Assembly: GCA_029007865.1 (NCBI GenBank)
Contig: JAQXIQ010000148.1
Coordinates: 1-45,922, forward strand
Source of the DNA: Bacillota bacterium
GTDB taxonomy: Bacteria > Bacillota > Clostridia > Christensenellales > QALW01
Length of the DNA stretch: 45,922 nt
Direction of reading: 5' to 3'
In this document: in pieces, positions 1 through 8,187 of the stretch
Layout: the number at the start of each line of letters is the position of its first letter
Position numbering within the stretch: position 1 is the first letter of the stretch
Notes under the pieces: model-generated
The model's input: the letters and a program-made list of their open reading frames with translations, nothing else
Told to the model about the DNA's origin: nothing
The model's database searches: none
Program-made: the position numbers and the translations under genes

Positions 1-51
1 TACATATAACAGGAATCAAATATAGGAGCATGGCAGCTGCAAAACACGCCT

Positions 52-984
52 TCAGTTTTTGCCGCAGCGGCACGGAAGCGCCCCGAAGGACGGGTCTTCG
101 CTGAGCATAAGGAAGCCCTCCAGCGAGTCCCTGTCCGACACCGTAAGACTGTCAAAGCCCCAACGGCTCATAAAGCTCTCCAGAATGATCGTGCCGAACG
201 GAATGATATCCGCTCTGTCCTGCGGCACGCCCGGAATAAGCATTCTGTCAGCAAGCGGCTGCATGAGCTGCTCCGCCAACTGCCTGATCTGCCCCAGCGT
301 AAGGACTGTGCCCTGTACGGCGTCGCTATACTCGCGCATACCCAGCTTTACCGCGCCCAGCGTGGTAGCGGTGCCGGACACTCCCACCAGTGTCCGCGCG
401 TCAAAGGGGCGGATACTTTCGTAGCACTCCAGCTCTGGGGCTATGGCTTCCTTTACGCGCTGCAGCATCCGGCAGTCTATGCCGTCGCTGCCGCCAAAGC
501 GCTCCTGAAGCCTGACCGCGCCCAGTTTTCTGCTCATTGCCCGCACCTGTCCGTCATGCTTTACCATTACTTCGGTGCTGCCTCCTCCGATATCTATTAC
601 CGCCGTATCCTCCGCATTTGCCGCGCCCGTAAAGGCAATCAGTGCCTCCTGCTCGCCGCTGAGCAGCTGCAGTTTAACGCCGTTTTGCAAAAGCAGCCGC
701 CTAAAGGCATCGCGGTTTTCCGCCTCGCGCACCGCAGCAGTGGCGTATACATAGAGTTCCTGCGCTCCGGCCTCGGCCGCGGCCGCCGCAAACCCGGCCA
801 CTGCGTTTGCCGTGCGCTCCATGGGCTCACGCTTGAGGGTGCCGTCGGCGCTGCCCTGTCCCAGCCTGGTGGTGGTGAGGTATTTGCGCACCTGAGAAAC
901 GCTTACCGCGCCCTCAGCGCGCTCTACACGGGCTATACACAGTCTTGTGCTGTTTGTACCTATATCTATTACGGCTTTTAACAC
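52..984 (-). CDS. Ppx/GppA family phosphatase (exopolyphosphatase-like)
   Basis: This 310-residue protein is a member of the ASKHA-fold Ppx/GppA family, which hydrolyses polyphosphate or the 5' phosphate of pppGpp. The first ATP-binding-type motif is at the N-terminus (AVIDIGTNSTRLCIARV, residues 4-20). A family segment ATAAVREAENRD follows near residue 82, and the second phosphate loop VIDIGGGSTEVMV near residue 129. The length fits the short, single-module form found in Clostridia and lacks the C-terminal HD-like domain of the long enterobacterial enzymes. The motifs are intact, so it should be active. Whether polyphosphate or pppGpp is the substrate cannot be told from sequence. It is probably monocistronic: the next gene upstream on the same strand has its own terminator at 1103-1148. 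Confidence 0.93.
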   Translation of the reverse strand: MLKAVIDIGTNSTRLCIARVERAEGAVSVSQVRKYLTTTRLGQGSADGTLKREPMERTANAVAGFAAAAAEAGAQELYVYATAAVREAENRDAFRRLLLQNGVKLQLLSGEQEALIAFTGAANAEDTAVIDIGGGSTEVMVKHDGQVRAMSRKLGAVRLQERFGGSDGIDCRMLQRVKEAIAPELECYESIRPFDARTLVGVSGTATTLGAVKLGMREYSDAVQGTVLTLGQIRQLAEQLMQPLADRMLIPGVPQDRADIIPFGTIILESFMSRWGFDSLTVSDRDSLEGFLMLSEDPSFGALPCRCGKN

Positions 985-1102
985 TTTGCTTCCCCTTTCT
1001 TTATTGAAAAATCATCGGTGCCGGCTCCGCACAACGCGCTTTGTCTGTCCGGATAATCGCGCGCTCCGGTCCGCTGCTGTATATTATACATCAAAAATGC
1101 TT

Positions 1103-1148
1103 AAAAAAAGCCCGGATATTGCGGCAAAACCGCACGATATCCGGACTT
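1103..1148 (-). terminator. Rho-independent terminator of the 1210-1908 gene
   Basis: On the minus strand a long stem (AGTCCGGATAT pairing with ATATCCGGGCT, plus an inner GCGG/CCGC helix) is followed by seven Ts. It lies 60 bp past the stop of the membrane-protein gene. Confidence 0.85.
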
Positions 1149-1209
1149 ATTTTATAACGGATCTTAATTTTGCCGTGCACGGCACGCTTTCCGGGGCAAT
1201 GCCAGGGGA

Positions 1210-1908
1210 CTACTGTCCGCCCTGCGGGGCATCATCGCCGCCGCTTTCCGCATTGCCGGGCTGTGCTTCCGCAGCCGTGCCGTTATCGGTTTGGGGTGTT
1301 TCCGGAACCGCGGTATAAATACTGCCGTCGGAGGAGTCTCCGGGGGCCGCATCTGTTCCATACGGGTTTGCGCCGTAGGGGTTTGCGCTGTACTGGTCTG
1401 TGCCGCATCCTTGACCGGGCTGCGCCGTCTGCAGCGTAACCGCACTGCAATACCGAATAACATTTTTAAGCATGCAGCACACGCCCGCGACGCCCAGCAG
1501 CATGCCTATGACGGACGACTTGAGTATTTCCAGCAGGTTATCCGGATAAACCAGAGACCAGAACACATACGAGCCGACCGAAAACGATTCCGCTTCGGCC
1601 TCCGCAATCCATTCGGGGTCCTGGCTTAGCACAACCCAGTAGCTGCAAAACTCGCTGACATAAATCATAAGTACAGAACAGATAATAATTACGGTTATGG
1701 CATAGCCCTTGTTTTTTGCACCCTTCAGCAGTTTATAGCCGAAGAACGCGCAGATGCCCACCACAAGCCCAAGCCAGGATGAATAAAGCTCCAAAAAAGT
1801 GCTTACCAGAAACCACGGCACCGCGCCCACCGCCGCGCCGAGAAGAGCGCCGAGAAAACCGCTTAAATAGCTGAACGCATCGCTTTTTTCGCTGCACTGC
1901 TGCTGCAT
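1210..1908 (-). CDS. Hypothetical membrane protein with Asn/Tyr/Gly/Pro-rich tail
   Basis: I do not recognise a named family. The 232-residue protein has three or four hydrophobic segments: roughly residues 15-35, 40-60, 68-90, and a further one near 125-150. A low-complexity C-terminal tail rich in N, P, Y, G, T and D starts near residue 165, with the short repeat SANPYGANPYGTDA. This architecture of membrane helices plus a disordered polar tail is common in small Clostridial envelope proteins. The start is well supported by GGAGGGG placed 7 nt before the ATG. It has its own promoter (1948-1976) and terminator (1103-1148), so it is a single-gene unit. Function unknown. Confidence 0.7.
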   Translation of the reverse strand: MQQQCSEKSDAFSYLSGFLGALLGAAVGAVPWFLVSTFLELYSSWLGLVVGICAFFGYKLLKGAKNKGYAITVIIICSVLMIYVSEFCSYWVVLSQDPEWIAEAEAESFSVGSYVFWSLVYPDNLLEILKSSVIGMLLGVAGVCCMLKNVIRYCSAVTLQTAQPGQGCGTDQYSANPYGANPYGTDAAPGDSSDGSIYTAVPETPQTDNGTAAEAQPGNAESGGDDAPQGGQ

Positions 1909-1947
1909 AAAGATACCCCTCCATTTTATATCAAGTTAATGTGCCTT

Positions 1948-1976
1948 ATTTTATCAAAAAAGCCTTTTGCAGTCAA
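1948..1976 (-). promoter_or_regulatory. Sigma-A promoter of the 1210-1908 gene
   Basis: On the minus strand TTGACT, a 17-nt spacer and TAAAAT lie about 40 nt before the start codon. Confidence 0.7.
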
Positions 1977-2017
1977 TATGCCGACGGCAAATATTCACAA
2001 AATGCTTGCGCAGTTTT

Positions 2018-2044
2018 TTAGCACTCTAAGATCGAGAGTGCTAA
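2018..2044. promoter_or_regulatory. CIRCE operator (HrcA binding site)
   Basis: This is a perfect CIRCE inverted repeat: TTAGCACTC, nine bases, GAGTGCTAA. CIRCE is the known operator of the heat-shock repressor HrcA. It lies about 200 bp before the hsp20 start and no other heat-shock gene is near, so it most likely represses the small heat-shock gene. A -10-like TATAAA (around 2072) lies downstream of it, which places the operator in or just upstream of the promoter. Confidence 0.95.
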
Positions 2045-2148
2045 AGTTCACAGAATGATAATAAAATCCCGTATAAAATGAAATATTTACGAGTTATCAT
2101 ATACGCGTTGAAAGGGAAAGATAAAAAAACGGAAAGGAGTTGAGTCCG

Positions 2149-2202
2149 ATGTGTAAGTCAGAAGCCTGCGGCAAAGGCTCAGCCGCCGGCACATTGCAAT
2201 GA
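2149..2202 (+). CDS. Possible 17-residue leader peptide upstream of hsp20
   Basis: A short ORF begins at ATG 2149, preceded by a very strong ribosome binding site (GGAAAGGAG, 2131-2139, spacing 9), and ends at TGA 2202. The peptide would be MCKSEACGKGSAAGTLQ, with two cysteines. It lies in the leader between the CIRCE operator and hsp20, 44 bp before the hsp20 start. The ribosome binding site is better than that of many real genes here. I infer translation from this alone; conservation cannot be tested here, so the coding call is tentative. Confidence 0.4.
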   Translation: MCKSEACGKGSAAGTLQ

Positions 2203-2246
2203 GCCGAAGCAACCGTTCAGAATAATTTTTTTAAGGAGTGAGTTTT

Positions 2247-2681
2247 ATGTTTGATATTATGCCGTTTGAAAGAAATAACAACAGGACCGTCTTTAATCCT
2301 TTTAAGGAGCTCAACGAGCTGGAAAAAGCATTTTTCGGGAATAACTCAATAGCGGAGTTCAAAACCGATATTAGGGATACCGGCAGCGCGTACGAGCTGG
2401 AAGCCGATCTACCGGGCTTTAAGAAAGAGGACATACACATAGATCTTGAGGGTGACTATCTGACCATAAGCGCGAGCCGCAACGACAGCAAGGAAGAAAA
2501 GGACGAAAAGGGCAATTATGTGCGCCGCGAACGCTGCTACGGTTCCTTTACCAGAAGCTTTGACATCTCCGGCATCAAGTCCGATGAGATAACCGCCGAA
2601 TACAGCGATGGCGTATTAAAGCTTAATATGCCCAAGCGCGAGGAGATCAAACCCACCTCCAGGAGGCTGGAATTAAAATAA
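2247..2681 (+). CDS. Hsp20/alpha-crystallin small heat-shock protein
   Basis: This is an ATP-independent holdase chaperone of about 144 residues. The alpha-crystallin domain covers roughly residues 35-135: it starts with the FKTDIRDTGSAYELEADLPG segment, continues through GDYLTISASR, and ends with YSDGVLKLNMPKR, the family's conserved strand. A short IKPTSRRLELK tail follows, close to the usual IxI-type C-terminal anchor. I place the start at ATG 2247 because AAGGAG (2233-2238) sits 8 nt before it. An in-frame GTG at 2238 overlaps that site and is less likely. The CIRCE element upstream indicates HrcA control, and the gene is followed by a bidirectional terminator. Confidence 0.95.
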   Translation: MFDIMPFERNNNRTVFNPFKELNELEKAFFGNNSIAEFKTDIRDTGSAYELEADLPGFKKEDIHIDLEGDYLTISASRNDSKEEKDEKGNYVRRERCYGSFTRSFDISGIKSDEITAEYSDGVLKLNMPKREEIKPTSRRLELK

Positions 2682-2713
2682 ATTCCGCAAGCCTGAGCTG
2701 CAAATGAATAAAC

Positions 2714-2748
2714 AACAAACCGGACCGCCGCAAACGGCCCGGTTTGTT
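2714..2748. terminator. Bidirectional terminator between convergent genes
   Basis: ACAAACCGG (2715-2723) pairs with CCGGTTTGT (2739-2747), with an inner CCG/CGG pairing. T-rich sequence follows on both strands. It separates hsp20 (+) from the surface-protein gene (-). Confidence 0.75.
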
Positions 2749-2764
2749 TATATTTCAGAAGTTA

Positions 2765-3754
2765 TCAGTTTTCCTTCTTCTTTTTGGAAGCTGCCACAAT
2801 AACAACAACGATTATCGCCACGGCAACCACGGCAATAACGATCCAGGCCCAGGTGGGGAAGCCTCCCGACTGCTGAGCAGCTGCTGTGCTCTGTCCGGGA
2901 GCTACGGAAGCGCCCTGGGAAGCAACTTCTGTCGGAGCCACGGTGGGAGCTACGGACGCGCCCTGAGAAGCAACGTCTGTCGGAGCCTCGGTGGGAGCTA
3001 CGGTGGGAGTAAAGGCAGGCAGGTCGAAATCCAGCTTCGCGGCAACGGCATACATATTCACCCATTCCAGCTCTGCAGGCTCATCGCTTAGGTTTTCCAG
3101 CACCAGACCGAGCAGCCAGAAGAAGCGGTAATTCTGCTCAGTATGCAATGACATATAATCTCCAATCCCCTCGGTATTACTCTCTGAGGTATCGCTGGTC
3201 AGACGCTCATTGGGGATTACGATATAGCCGCTGAAATCAGCGGGCAGTTTAATATACCATGCATCCCTAATAAATTCCACGCCGGCGCGCTGGTATTCAC
3301 CGTTATCGTTTACCATGACAACGGGGTATTCTTCATTTCCGCTGATACCGATATAAGCCGTAACCGTTTCACAAAAAGCCTGGTGCTTAATCGCAAGCGC
3401 AATTGGCTGGCTGCTATTCTTTACCTGAAGCACCATATACTTGCTTGCATAGAGATTATTCTCGTGAGCGATAAACGGGGCGAAAAAGGTGCCGTCCGTG
3501 GTAACAGTATATCCTATCTCTACATTGTCGGAGCTGTCGATCTCCGCAAGCAAGGTGTCATTCTCCGTAAGTGACGCATAACCTCCGCCCCATGAGCTGA
3601 CCACCTTTTCGATATCGAATTTTTCGGTTACCGGCAGCAGCAATGACGTGTCAAAGGGAGAGGTGTCCGGCGCCCCGGTAACCGCGGACGCCGTCAAAAC
3701 CACAGTGCAGATTACGGCGATAACAACCAGAGCTGTGAAAAGCTTTTTCCTCAT
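2765..3754 (-). CDS. Secreted membrane-anchored protein, paralogue A
   Basis: I do not recognise the family. The start is at 3754 (MRKKLFTALVVIAVICTVVL), with a GGAGG-type site upstream. This gives about 329 residues. The architecture is a signal peptide (residues 1-25), a globular extracellular domain (about 30-240), a Pro/Thr/Ala linker with repeated APTEVASQGASVAP-like segments (about 245-295), a C-terminal membrane helix (PTWAWIVIAVVAVAIIVVV) and a KKKKEN cytoplasmic tail. This is the topology of a single-span surface protein anchored at its C-terminus. It is a tandem duplicate of the gene at 4132-5067 and both start their mature region with PFDTSLLLPVTE(K/Q)FDI. The promoter at 3789-3817 matches that of the paralogue base for base in its core hexamers and spacing. 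Confidence 0.75.
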   Translation of the reverse strand: MRKKLFTALVVIAVICTVVLTASAVTGAPDTSPFDTSLLLPVTEKFDIEKVVSSWGGGYASLTENDTLLAEIDSSDNVEIGYTVTTDGTFFAPFIAHENNLYASKYMVLQVKNSSQPIALAIKHQAFCETVTAYIGISGNEEYPVVMVNDNGEYQRAGVEFIRDAWYIKLPADFSGYIVIPNERLTSDTSESNTEGIGDYMSLHTEQNYRFFWLLGLVLENLSDEPAELEWVNMYAVAAKLDFDLPAFTPTVAPTEAPTDVASQGASVAPTVAPTEVASQGASVAPGQSTAAAQQSGGFPTWAWIVIAVVAVAIIVVVIVAASKKKKEN

Positions 3755-3788
3755 AATATTTTCCTCCGCAATACTTTGATTTGTCAGC

Positions 3789-3817
3789 ATTATAAATTAT
3801 TATCTCCCGAATGTAAA
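3789..3817 (-). promoter_or_regulatory. Sigma-A promoter of paralogue A
   Basis: On the minus strand: TTTACA, 17 nt, TATAAT. The sequence just upstream (AAATATCCATA) is shared with the promoter of the second paralogue. Confidence 0.8.
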
Positions 3818-3923
3818 TATGGATATTTAACCGTTCGTTTTGCGTGGAATAAATCCGAAAAATTGCTGTCCGCATATTGGCGTCATAAACCGGAGCCTTT
3901 TGCTGCAAGGCAGGCAAAATGGC

Positions 3924-4004
3924 GGAAATGCCATGCCCGTGCGGAAGAGCCGTAGCGCTTGGGACAAGATTATAATTATAGCGAGGAAATGCCATGCCCG
4001 TGCG
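3924..4004. repeat. 20-bp direct repeat pair
   Basis: GGAAATGCCATGCCCGTGCG occurs at 3924-3943 and again at 3985-4004, 61 bp apart, in the gap between the paralogous genes. No coding role is evident for this gap (3818-4070) beyond the promoter and terminator listed. Confidence 0.8.
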
Positions 4005-4070
4005 AAAGCGCCGGCATGAGAGGATTGACCGTCCGGCGCTCAGAGTCGGAATCACAATGCCGTATCCTTA

Positions 4071-4106
4071 CGGCAAACAAAAAACCGAGCCGCTTACTGC
4101 GGCCCG
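4071..4106 (-). terminator. Terminator of paralogue B
   Basis: On the minus strand CCGGGCCGC, a short loop and GCGGCTCGG are followed by TTTTTT. It lies 26 bp past the stop of the 4132-5067 gene. Confidence 0.85.
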
Positions 4107-4131
4107 GTCGGATGTTTGTATTCAGAAGCTA

Positions 4132-5067
4132 TCAGTTTTCCTTCTTCTTTTTGGAAGCAACCACGATAACAACAACGATTATCGCTACGACAACCACGGC
4201 AATAACGATCCACGCCCAGGTGGGGAAGCCTCCCTGCTGAGTCTGAGCAGCGGCTGTGCTCTGTCCGGGAGTTACGGAAGCGCCCTGAGAAGCAACTTCT
4301 GTCGGAGTCTCGGTGGGAGTCTCGGTGGGATCCTCGGTGGGATCTGCGGCAGGCAGGTCGAAATCCAGGGTCTCGGAAACAGCAAACATATTGACCCACT
4401 CCAGAGTGGTTTCCTCCTCGCCTCTGTTCTCAACATAAATATTGAGCTGCCAGAAGAAGCGATAATCCTGCTCGGTGCGCATTGCCATGTAGTCGCCTAC
4501 GCCTTCGGTGTTCTCCTCGGTAATGTCGCTGGTAAGGCGCTCATTGGGGATTACGATGTAGCCGCTGAAATCGGCAGGCAGAATCACATACCAGGCATCC
4601 AGGCTGAATTCCACCACGGCACGCTGATACTCGCCGTTATCGTTTACCAGAACAATGGGATACTCCTCATTACCGCTGATGCTTACGGGAGTTGTAACGC
4701 TTCCGCTGAAAGCGATGTGATAGGGAGATATGGCAGTCTCCTGGCTGCCGTTTTTAACCTGCAGCACCATGTACTTGCTGGCATAGAGATTGTCCTCATG
4801 CGCGATAAATGTCGCCCAGAAAGAACCGTCGGTGGTAACGGCATAACCGGCCGCTACATAGCCGTAGCCGTCGATTTCCACAAGATAGGTCTTGTCTTCG
4901 GTAAGGGACGCCACTCCGTCGCCGGTGGCGCTCACTACCTTGTCGATGTCAAACTGCTCGGTTACAGGCAGCAGAAGACTTGTGTCAAAAGGTGCCGCAA
5001 CCGCTGTCATTGTCATTGCACAGATTACTGCAATAACGGCAAGAACTGCAAAAAGCTTTTTCTTCAT
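4132..5067 (-). CDS. Secreted membrane-anchored protein, paralogue B
   Basis: This is the tandem paralogue of the gene at 2765-3754. The start at 5067 (MKKKLFAVLAVIAVICAMTM) has a GGAGGGA site upstream; the in-frame extension to 5271 has no signal-like start and runs across the promoter. The protein has about 311 residues: a signal peptide, an extracellular domain containing segments close to those in paralogue A (LYASKYMVLQVKNGSQ, FSGYIVIPNERLTSD), a shorter linker (DPTEDPTETPTETPTEVASQ), a C-terminal helix and a KKKKEN tail. The two copies keep the domain and diverge in the linker. Function is unknown; surface display follows from the topology. Confidence 0.75.
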   Translation of the reverse strand: MKKKLFAVLAVIAVICAMTMTAVAAPFDTSLLLPVTEQFDIDKVVSATGDGVASLTEDKTYLVEIDGYGYVAAGYAVTTDGSFWATFIAHEDNLYASKYMVLQVKNGSQETAISPYHIAFSGSVTTPVSISGNEEYPIVLVNDNGEYQRAVVEFSLDAWYVILPADFSGYIVIPNERLTSDITEENTEGVGDYMAMRTEQDYRFFWQLNIYVENRGEEETTLEWVNMFAVSETLDFDLPAADPTEDPTETPTETPTEVASQGASVTPGQSTAAAQTQQGGFPTWAWIVIAVVVVAIIVVVIVVASKKKKEN

Positions 5068-5095
5068 TATTATGTCCCTCCATATATTTTTATAT

Positions 5096-5124
5096 ATTAT
5101 ACAACTTTGCACGAGGTTTGTAAA
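5096..5124 (-). promoter_or_regulatory. Sigma-A promoter of paralogue B
   Basis: On the minus strand: TTTACA, 17 nt, TATAAT. Upstream, AAATATCCCTA and an ACGGACGG block resemble the paralogue A promoter (AAATATCCATA, ACGAACGG), so both genes may share a regulator. Confidence 0.8.
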
Positions 5125-5333
5125 TAGGGATATTTTCCATCCGTCCGTTTTTATAAAAATTTCAAAGGTATCTGCGAGCCTCCGACGGCAAAAGCCGTCC
5201 GCGTCACCGGATAACATGATGTGCACCATAGCGCAAAAAGGGCTTTGAAAAAGTATTTCGCACACCTTCAAAAGCGGCGGCGACTCGCAAATGCCACCCC
5301 CGACACACTATGCGGAAGCTTATGATGCTGTAC

Positions 5334-5428
5334 GGCCCCGGGCGCACCGCGCGGCCCGGCGACCGGAGGGAGCGCGCCGCCGCAGGCGGCGCGGAGGGCC
5401 GAAGGCCGTAAGGCCGAGGCCCGGGGCC
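5334..5428. repeat. GC-rich multi-hairpin repeat element, copy 1
   Basis: The gap 5125-5788 has no supported gene and contains this GC-dense block. The ends pair perfectly (GGCCCCGGGC at 5334-5343 with GCCCGGGGCC at 5419-5428). Inside are an 8-bp hairpin GCGCCGCC-GCA-GGCGGCGC (5374-5392) and an arm with the pattern GGGCC-GAAG-stem-CGA-GGCCC (5396-5422). A 25-base core (5368-5392) is identical in copy 2 at 28150-28174. It could be a structured RNA, a REP-like ssDNA element, or both; the strand is unknown. Confidence 0.75.
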
Positions 5429-5788
5429 GCGCGGGAAGCAGTTATTCCTGCCGCAGCTTGTTTTTCTGTCGACACAAAAAAACATTTTTATGCTTCATTA
5501 TATGCCTAATCTGACGAAAAATGCGTTAAACTCATGTTTTCCGGCGCAAAAAGGCATACGATTGCGTAAAATCCTGCCGTCAAAGCAACATTTTTCACCC
5601 TGCAGTCCCTGTTATAATGCAATCAACAATCCATATACGCTCAAATCTCAAAAATCCGTGCAAGAGAGCCTGATTGCCAGCTGATGCACAGCCGCAAAAC
5701 TCATTTGTACTGCATATACTGTATGTACTTCATGTGCTTTTAGTGACTCAGGCCAAACTGCCGCAGTCTGAAGAAACAGGGTGATAAA

Positions 5789-8107
5789 ATGCAAAAGAAA
5801 CACAAAAAGCTTTCGGTTTACAGCATACGCGCGCTGACGGCACGCGCCGCGGAACCGGCTATACTGCTGGTTTTATCCGTTTTGCTGGCCGGCTGCTCGC
5901 CCGCAGAAGGGCTGTACCCCTTTGCGGTTTGTTTGCCGGGCGTAATATGGGACAAGCCGTCCCGGTATCTTCCCGTAGCGGCAGGCTCGATATGTGCGGC
6001 ATTGATAAGAGAGCCGTCACTGTTTAGCGTGACCATGTATTGCGTACCGGTGCTTTTATACCTGTTCTGCGTCTACTTTTTACATATAAAAAAGCTGTCG
6101 CGACAAGTTTATCGCATGGGAGCTATGGCGGTATGCTATCTTATAGCCATACTGTGCAGTGAAGACGCGGCAGCCTACGACATCATAATGGCCTGCCTGT
6201 CCTGCGTAGGAGGATGTGCACTTATACCGATACTGACCGGAGCCGTGCAGGCGCTGCAGTCGGCCCGGAAACGCAGTGCCCTTACAAAAGGTGAGCTTGC
6301 ATGCGTAGGCTTACTGATATGCTCCGTTCTGCTCTCTCTGCCCGATATAAATCTGCTGGATATCTCCTTTGCAGTGCTTATGTCCCTGATATGCATATCC
6401 GCCGCGGCGCTTGCTCTTCCCGCCGGCGAGGCCATTGCCTTTGCCTGTATGTGCGCCTCATTTTTCCTGTTAAAGGGCATGAAATCCGATGTCTGTTTTA
6501 CTCTTGCCGTAATGGCACTTTTTGCATGCTCCTTCAGAAGGCTCGGACGGTTTTCCGCTCTGCTGGGCTTTGTGCTGGCGGACGCGCTTATGACCCTGTG
6601 CATGACCGGGATGCCGGGATTTATTATACCGATGCAAACGGCAGGACTGGCAGCGGTTCCGGTCATGCTGCTTAACAAAAAGCAGACGCAGCTGCTGCGC
6701 GGCCTGGGCGGCAGTGTGCTTATACCCACCTCTTCGGAGAAAGAGCTGGCTTCCCGCTCGCTTGCAGAAATAGATACACGGCTTCGGAGCTGCTCGGAGG
6801 TATTTAACCGGTTGTCCCAGATATTTCAGGAAAGCACCGAGAACAAGCGAAGCAAACGGCTGGAGCTGTGCGCGCACGCCGCCAGCAGGATATGCTCTCA
6901 GTGCAGTAAATACGAATACTGTTGGAAAAACCGGTATTCCGATACATACTCGGACTTCCGCGAACTTGCCGGGATGATAACCGCCGCAGGCTCGCTGTCC
7001 CCGTATGATGTAAGCAAGGATTTCAAGGCAAGATGTGTAGACTGGATAGGCGTACTGCTGGATATGAACACCCAGAATGCCGCTCCGGCAGAGGATGCCG
7101 AAATAAAAAGCGGCAATATAATGATGTCAAAGCAATGCCGCAGCATTGCCGATATGCTTTTGTCTCTGGTAAAGGAAAACAGCCCCATAGAGTACGATTA
7201 TAATACCGAAGAACGGCTTTCCTCCGTTCTGTGTGAAAACGGTCTGGGCGCGCGTGATATTGTGTGCCGCTGCCGCGAAGGAAATCTGGAGTCGGTAACG
7301 GTCAGTCTGCCCGCCTGTAAAGGGGACAAGCCCTGTGCCGGTCGCATTCCGGAGCTGCTCAGACAGACCCTGGGCGCTGATTTTTCCTGCGATGAGCGCA
7401 TCTGTTCTCTTGCGTCCGGAGGCTGCCGCTGCGTGTTTACCCCGGCTCCCAGGCTGCGCGCCTGCTGCCATGCAGCCTGTAAGGTTAAGGATGGGCAAAG
7501 CGTCTGCGGGGACAGTTTTTCCCTTCTTCCTCTGCCGGGCGGAAAATATCTGGCCGCCATAAGCGACGGAATGGGCAGCGGCAGCGAGGCTGCATGCGAA
7601 AGCGAAAACGCCGTGGCCCTGCTTGAAACGCTGTGCCTTGGCAGAATGGATGTCCGGCAGGCATACGACACGGTAAACGAGCTGCTGCAGCTGAGGAAAA
7701 AAAGCGCCGAAAGCTATTCCACTATTGACGCCTGCGTGCTTGACCTGACGCAGGGAATATGCTCCTGGGGGAAAATAGGCGCTGTTCCGGGATATCTTGT
7801 GCGGGCAGGCAGAGTGCAGGCCGTAAGCGGAAACTCGCTGCCGCTGGGTATTGTAAGCGACCCCGGTCCCAGCATAACGGACAGGCTCATCAAGGACGGC
7901 GACCTGCTGCTCCTGCTGTCCGACGGCGTATATGACGCGTTGGTAAATCCATGTCAGGATGAAATCGAGCTTATTCTGCCCAGGATATACGATAAGGATG
8001 TAAACATAGTAGCGGGAGAACTGGTTAAAAGCGCTCTGAAAAAAAGCGGAGGACATGCACGGGATGACATGACCGTAATTGCGATACGCATAGAAAAAAC
8101 CGCCTGA
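5789..8107 (+). CDS. spoIIE: Stage II sporulation protein E (SpoIIE) phosphatase
   Basis: SpoIIE is the membrane PP2C phosphatase that dephosphorylates SpoIIAA and so activates sigma-F in the forespore. The 772-residue length matches the family (about 800). The N-terminal third (about residues 20-300) is a run of roughly ten membrane helices. A central regulatory region follows, with a cysteine-rich patch (CSQCSKYEYCW, about 375). The C-terminal PP2C domain (about 555-770) carries the metal-binding motifs AISDGMGSGSEA and LLSDGVYDAL. The start ATG 5789 has AGGGTG upstream. A terminator follows at 8144-8187, so the gene is probably monocistronic, as is usual. It shows that the organism has at least the core of an endospore programme. 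Confidence 0.98.
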   Translation: MQKKHKKLSVYSIRALTARAAEPAILLVLSVLLAGCSPAEGLYPFAVCLPGVIWDKPSRYLPVAAGSICAALIREPSLFSVTMYCVPVLLYLFCVYFLHIKKLSRQVYRMGAMAVCYLIAILCSEDAAAYDIIMACLSCVGGCALIPILTGAVQALQSARKRSALTKGELACVGLLICSVLLSLPDINLLDISFAVLMSLICISAAALALPAGEAIAFACMCASFFLLKGMKSDVCFTLAVMALFACSFRRLGRFSALLGFVLADALMTLCMTGMPGFIIPMQTAGLAAVPVMLLNKKQTQLLRGLGGSVLIPTSSEKELASRSLAEIDTRLRSCSEVFNRLSQIFQESTENKRSKRLELCAHAASRICSQCSKYEYCWKNRYSDTYSDFRELAGMITAAGSLSPYDVSKDFKARCVDWIGVLLDMNTQNAAPAEDAEIKSGNIMMSKQCRSIADMLLSLVKENSPIEYDYNTEERLSSVLCENGLGARDIVCRCREGNLESVTVSLPACKGDKPCAGRIPELLRQTLGADFSCDERICSLASGGCRCVFTPAPRLRACCHAACKVKDGQSVCGDSFSLLPLPGGKYLAAISDGMGSGSEAACESENAVALLETLCLGRMDVRQAYDTVNELLQLRKKSAESYSTIDACVLDLTQGICSWGKIGAVPGYLVRAGRVQAVSGNSLPLGIVSDPGPSITDRLIKDGDLLLLLSDGVYDALVNPCQDEIELILPRIYDKDVNIVAGELVKSALKKSGGHARDDMTVIAIRIEKTA

Positions 8108-8143
8108 GACCTGCCCGCAAAGTGTCAATACTACAATAAGGCG

Positions 8144-8187
8144 AAACATGGCTACGTTGCAGAGTATTCTTTCCGCAGCCATGTTTT
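8144..8187 (+). terminator. Terminator after spoIIE
   Basis: AAACATGGCT (8144-8153) pairs with AGCCATGTTT (8177-8186), with a further inner G-C pair or two; T-rich sequence follows. Confidence 0.65.

Noticed and set aside
3994-5127. Long plus-strand open frame over paralogue B
   Set aside because: It is the antisense shadow of a gene with signal peptide, promoter and terminator on the minus strand.
5467-5474. Possible Spo0A box TGTCGACA upstream of spoIIE
   Set aside because: It matches only part of the consensus and lies about 315 bp from the start.
5291-5509. Arg/Ala-rich small ORF
   Set aside because: It is the translation of the GC-rich repeat element; no ribosome binding site.
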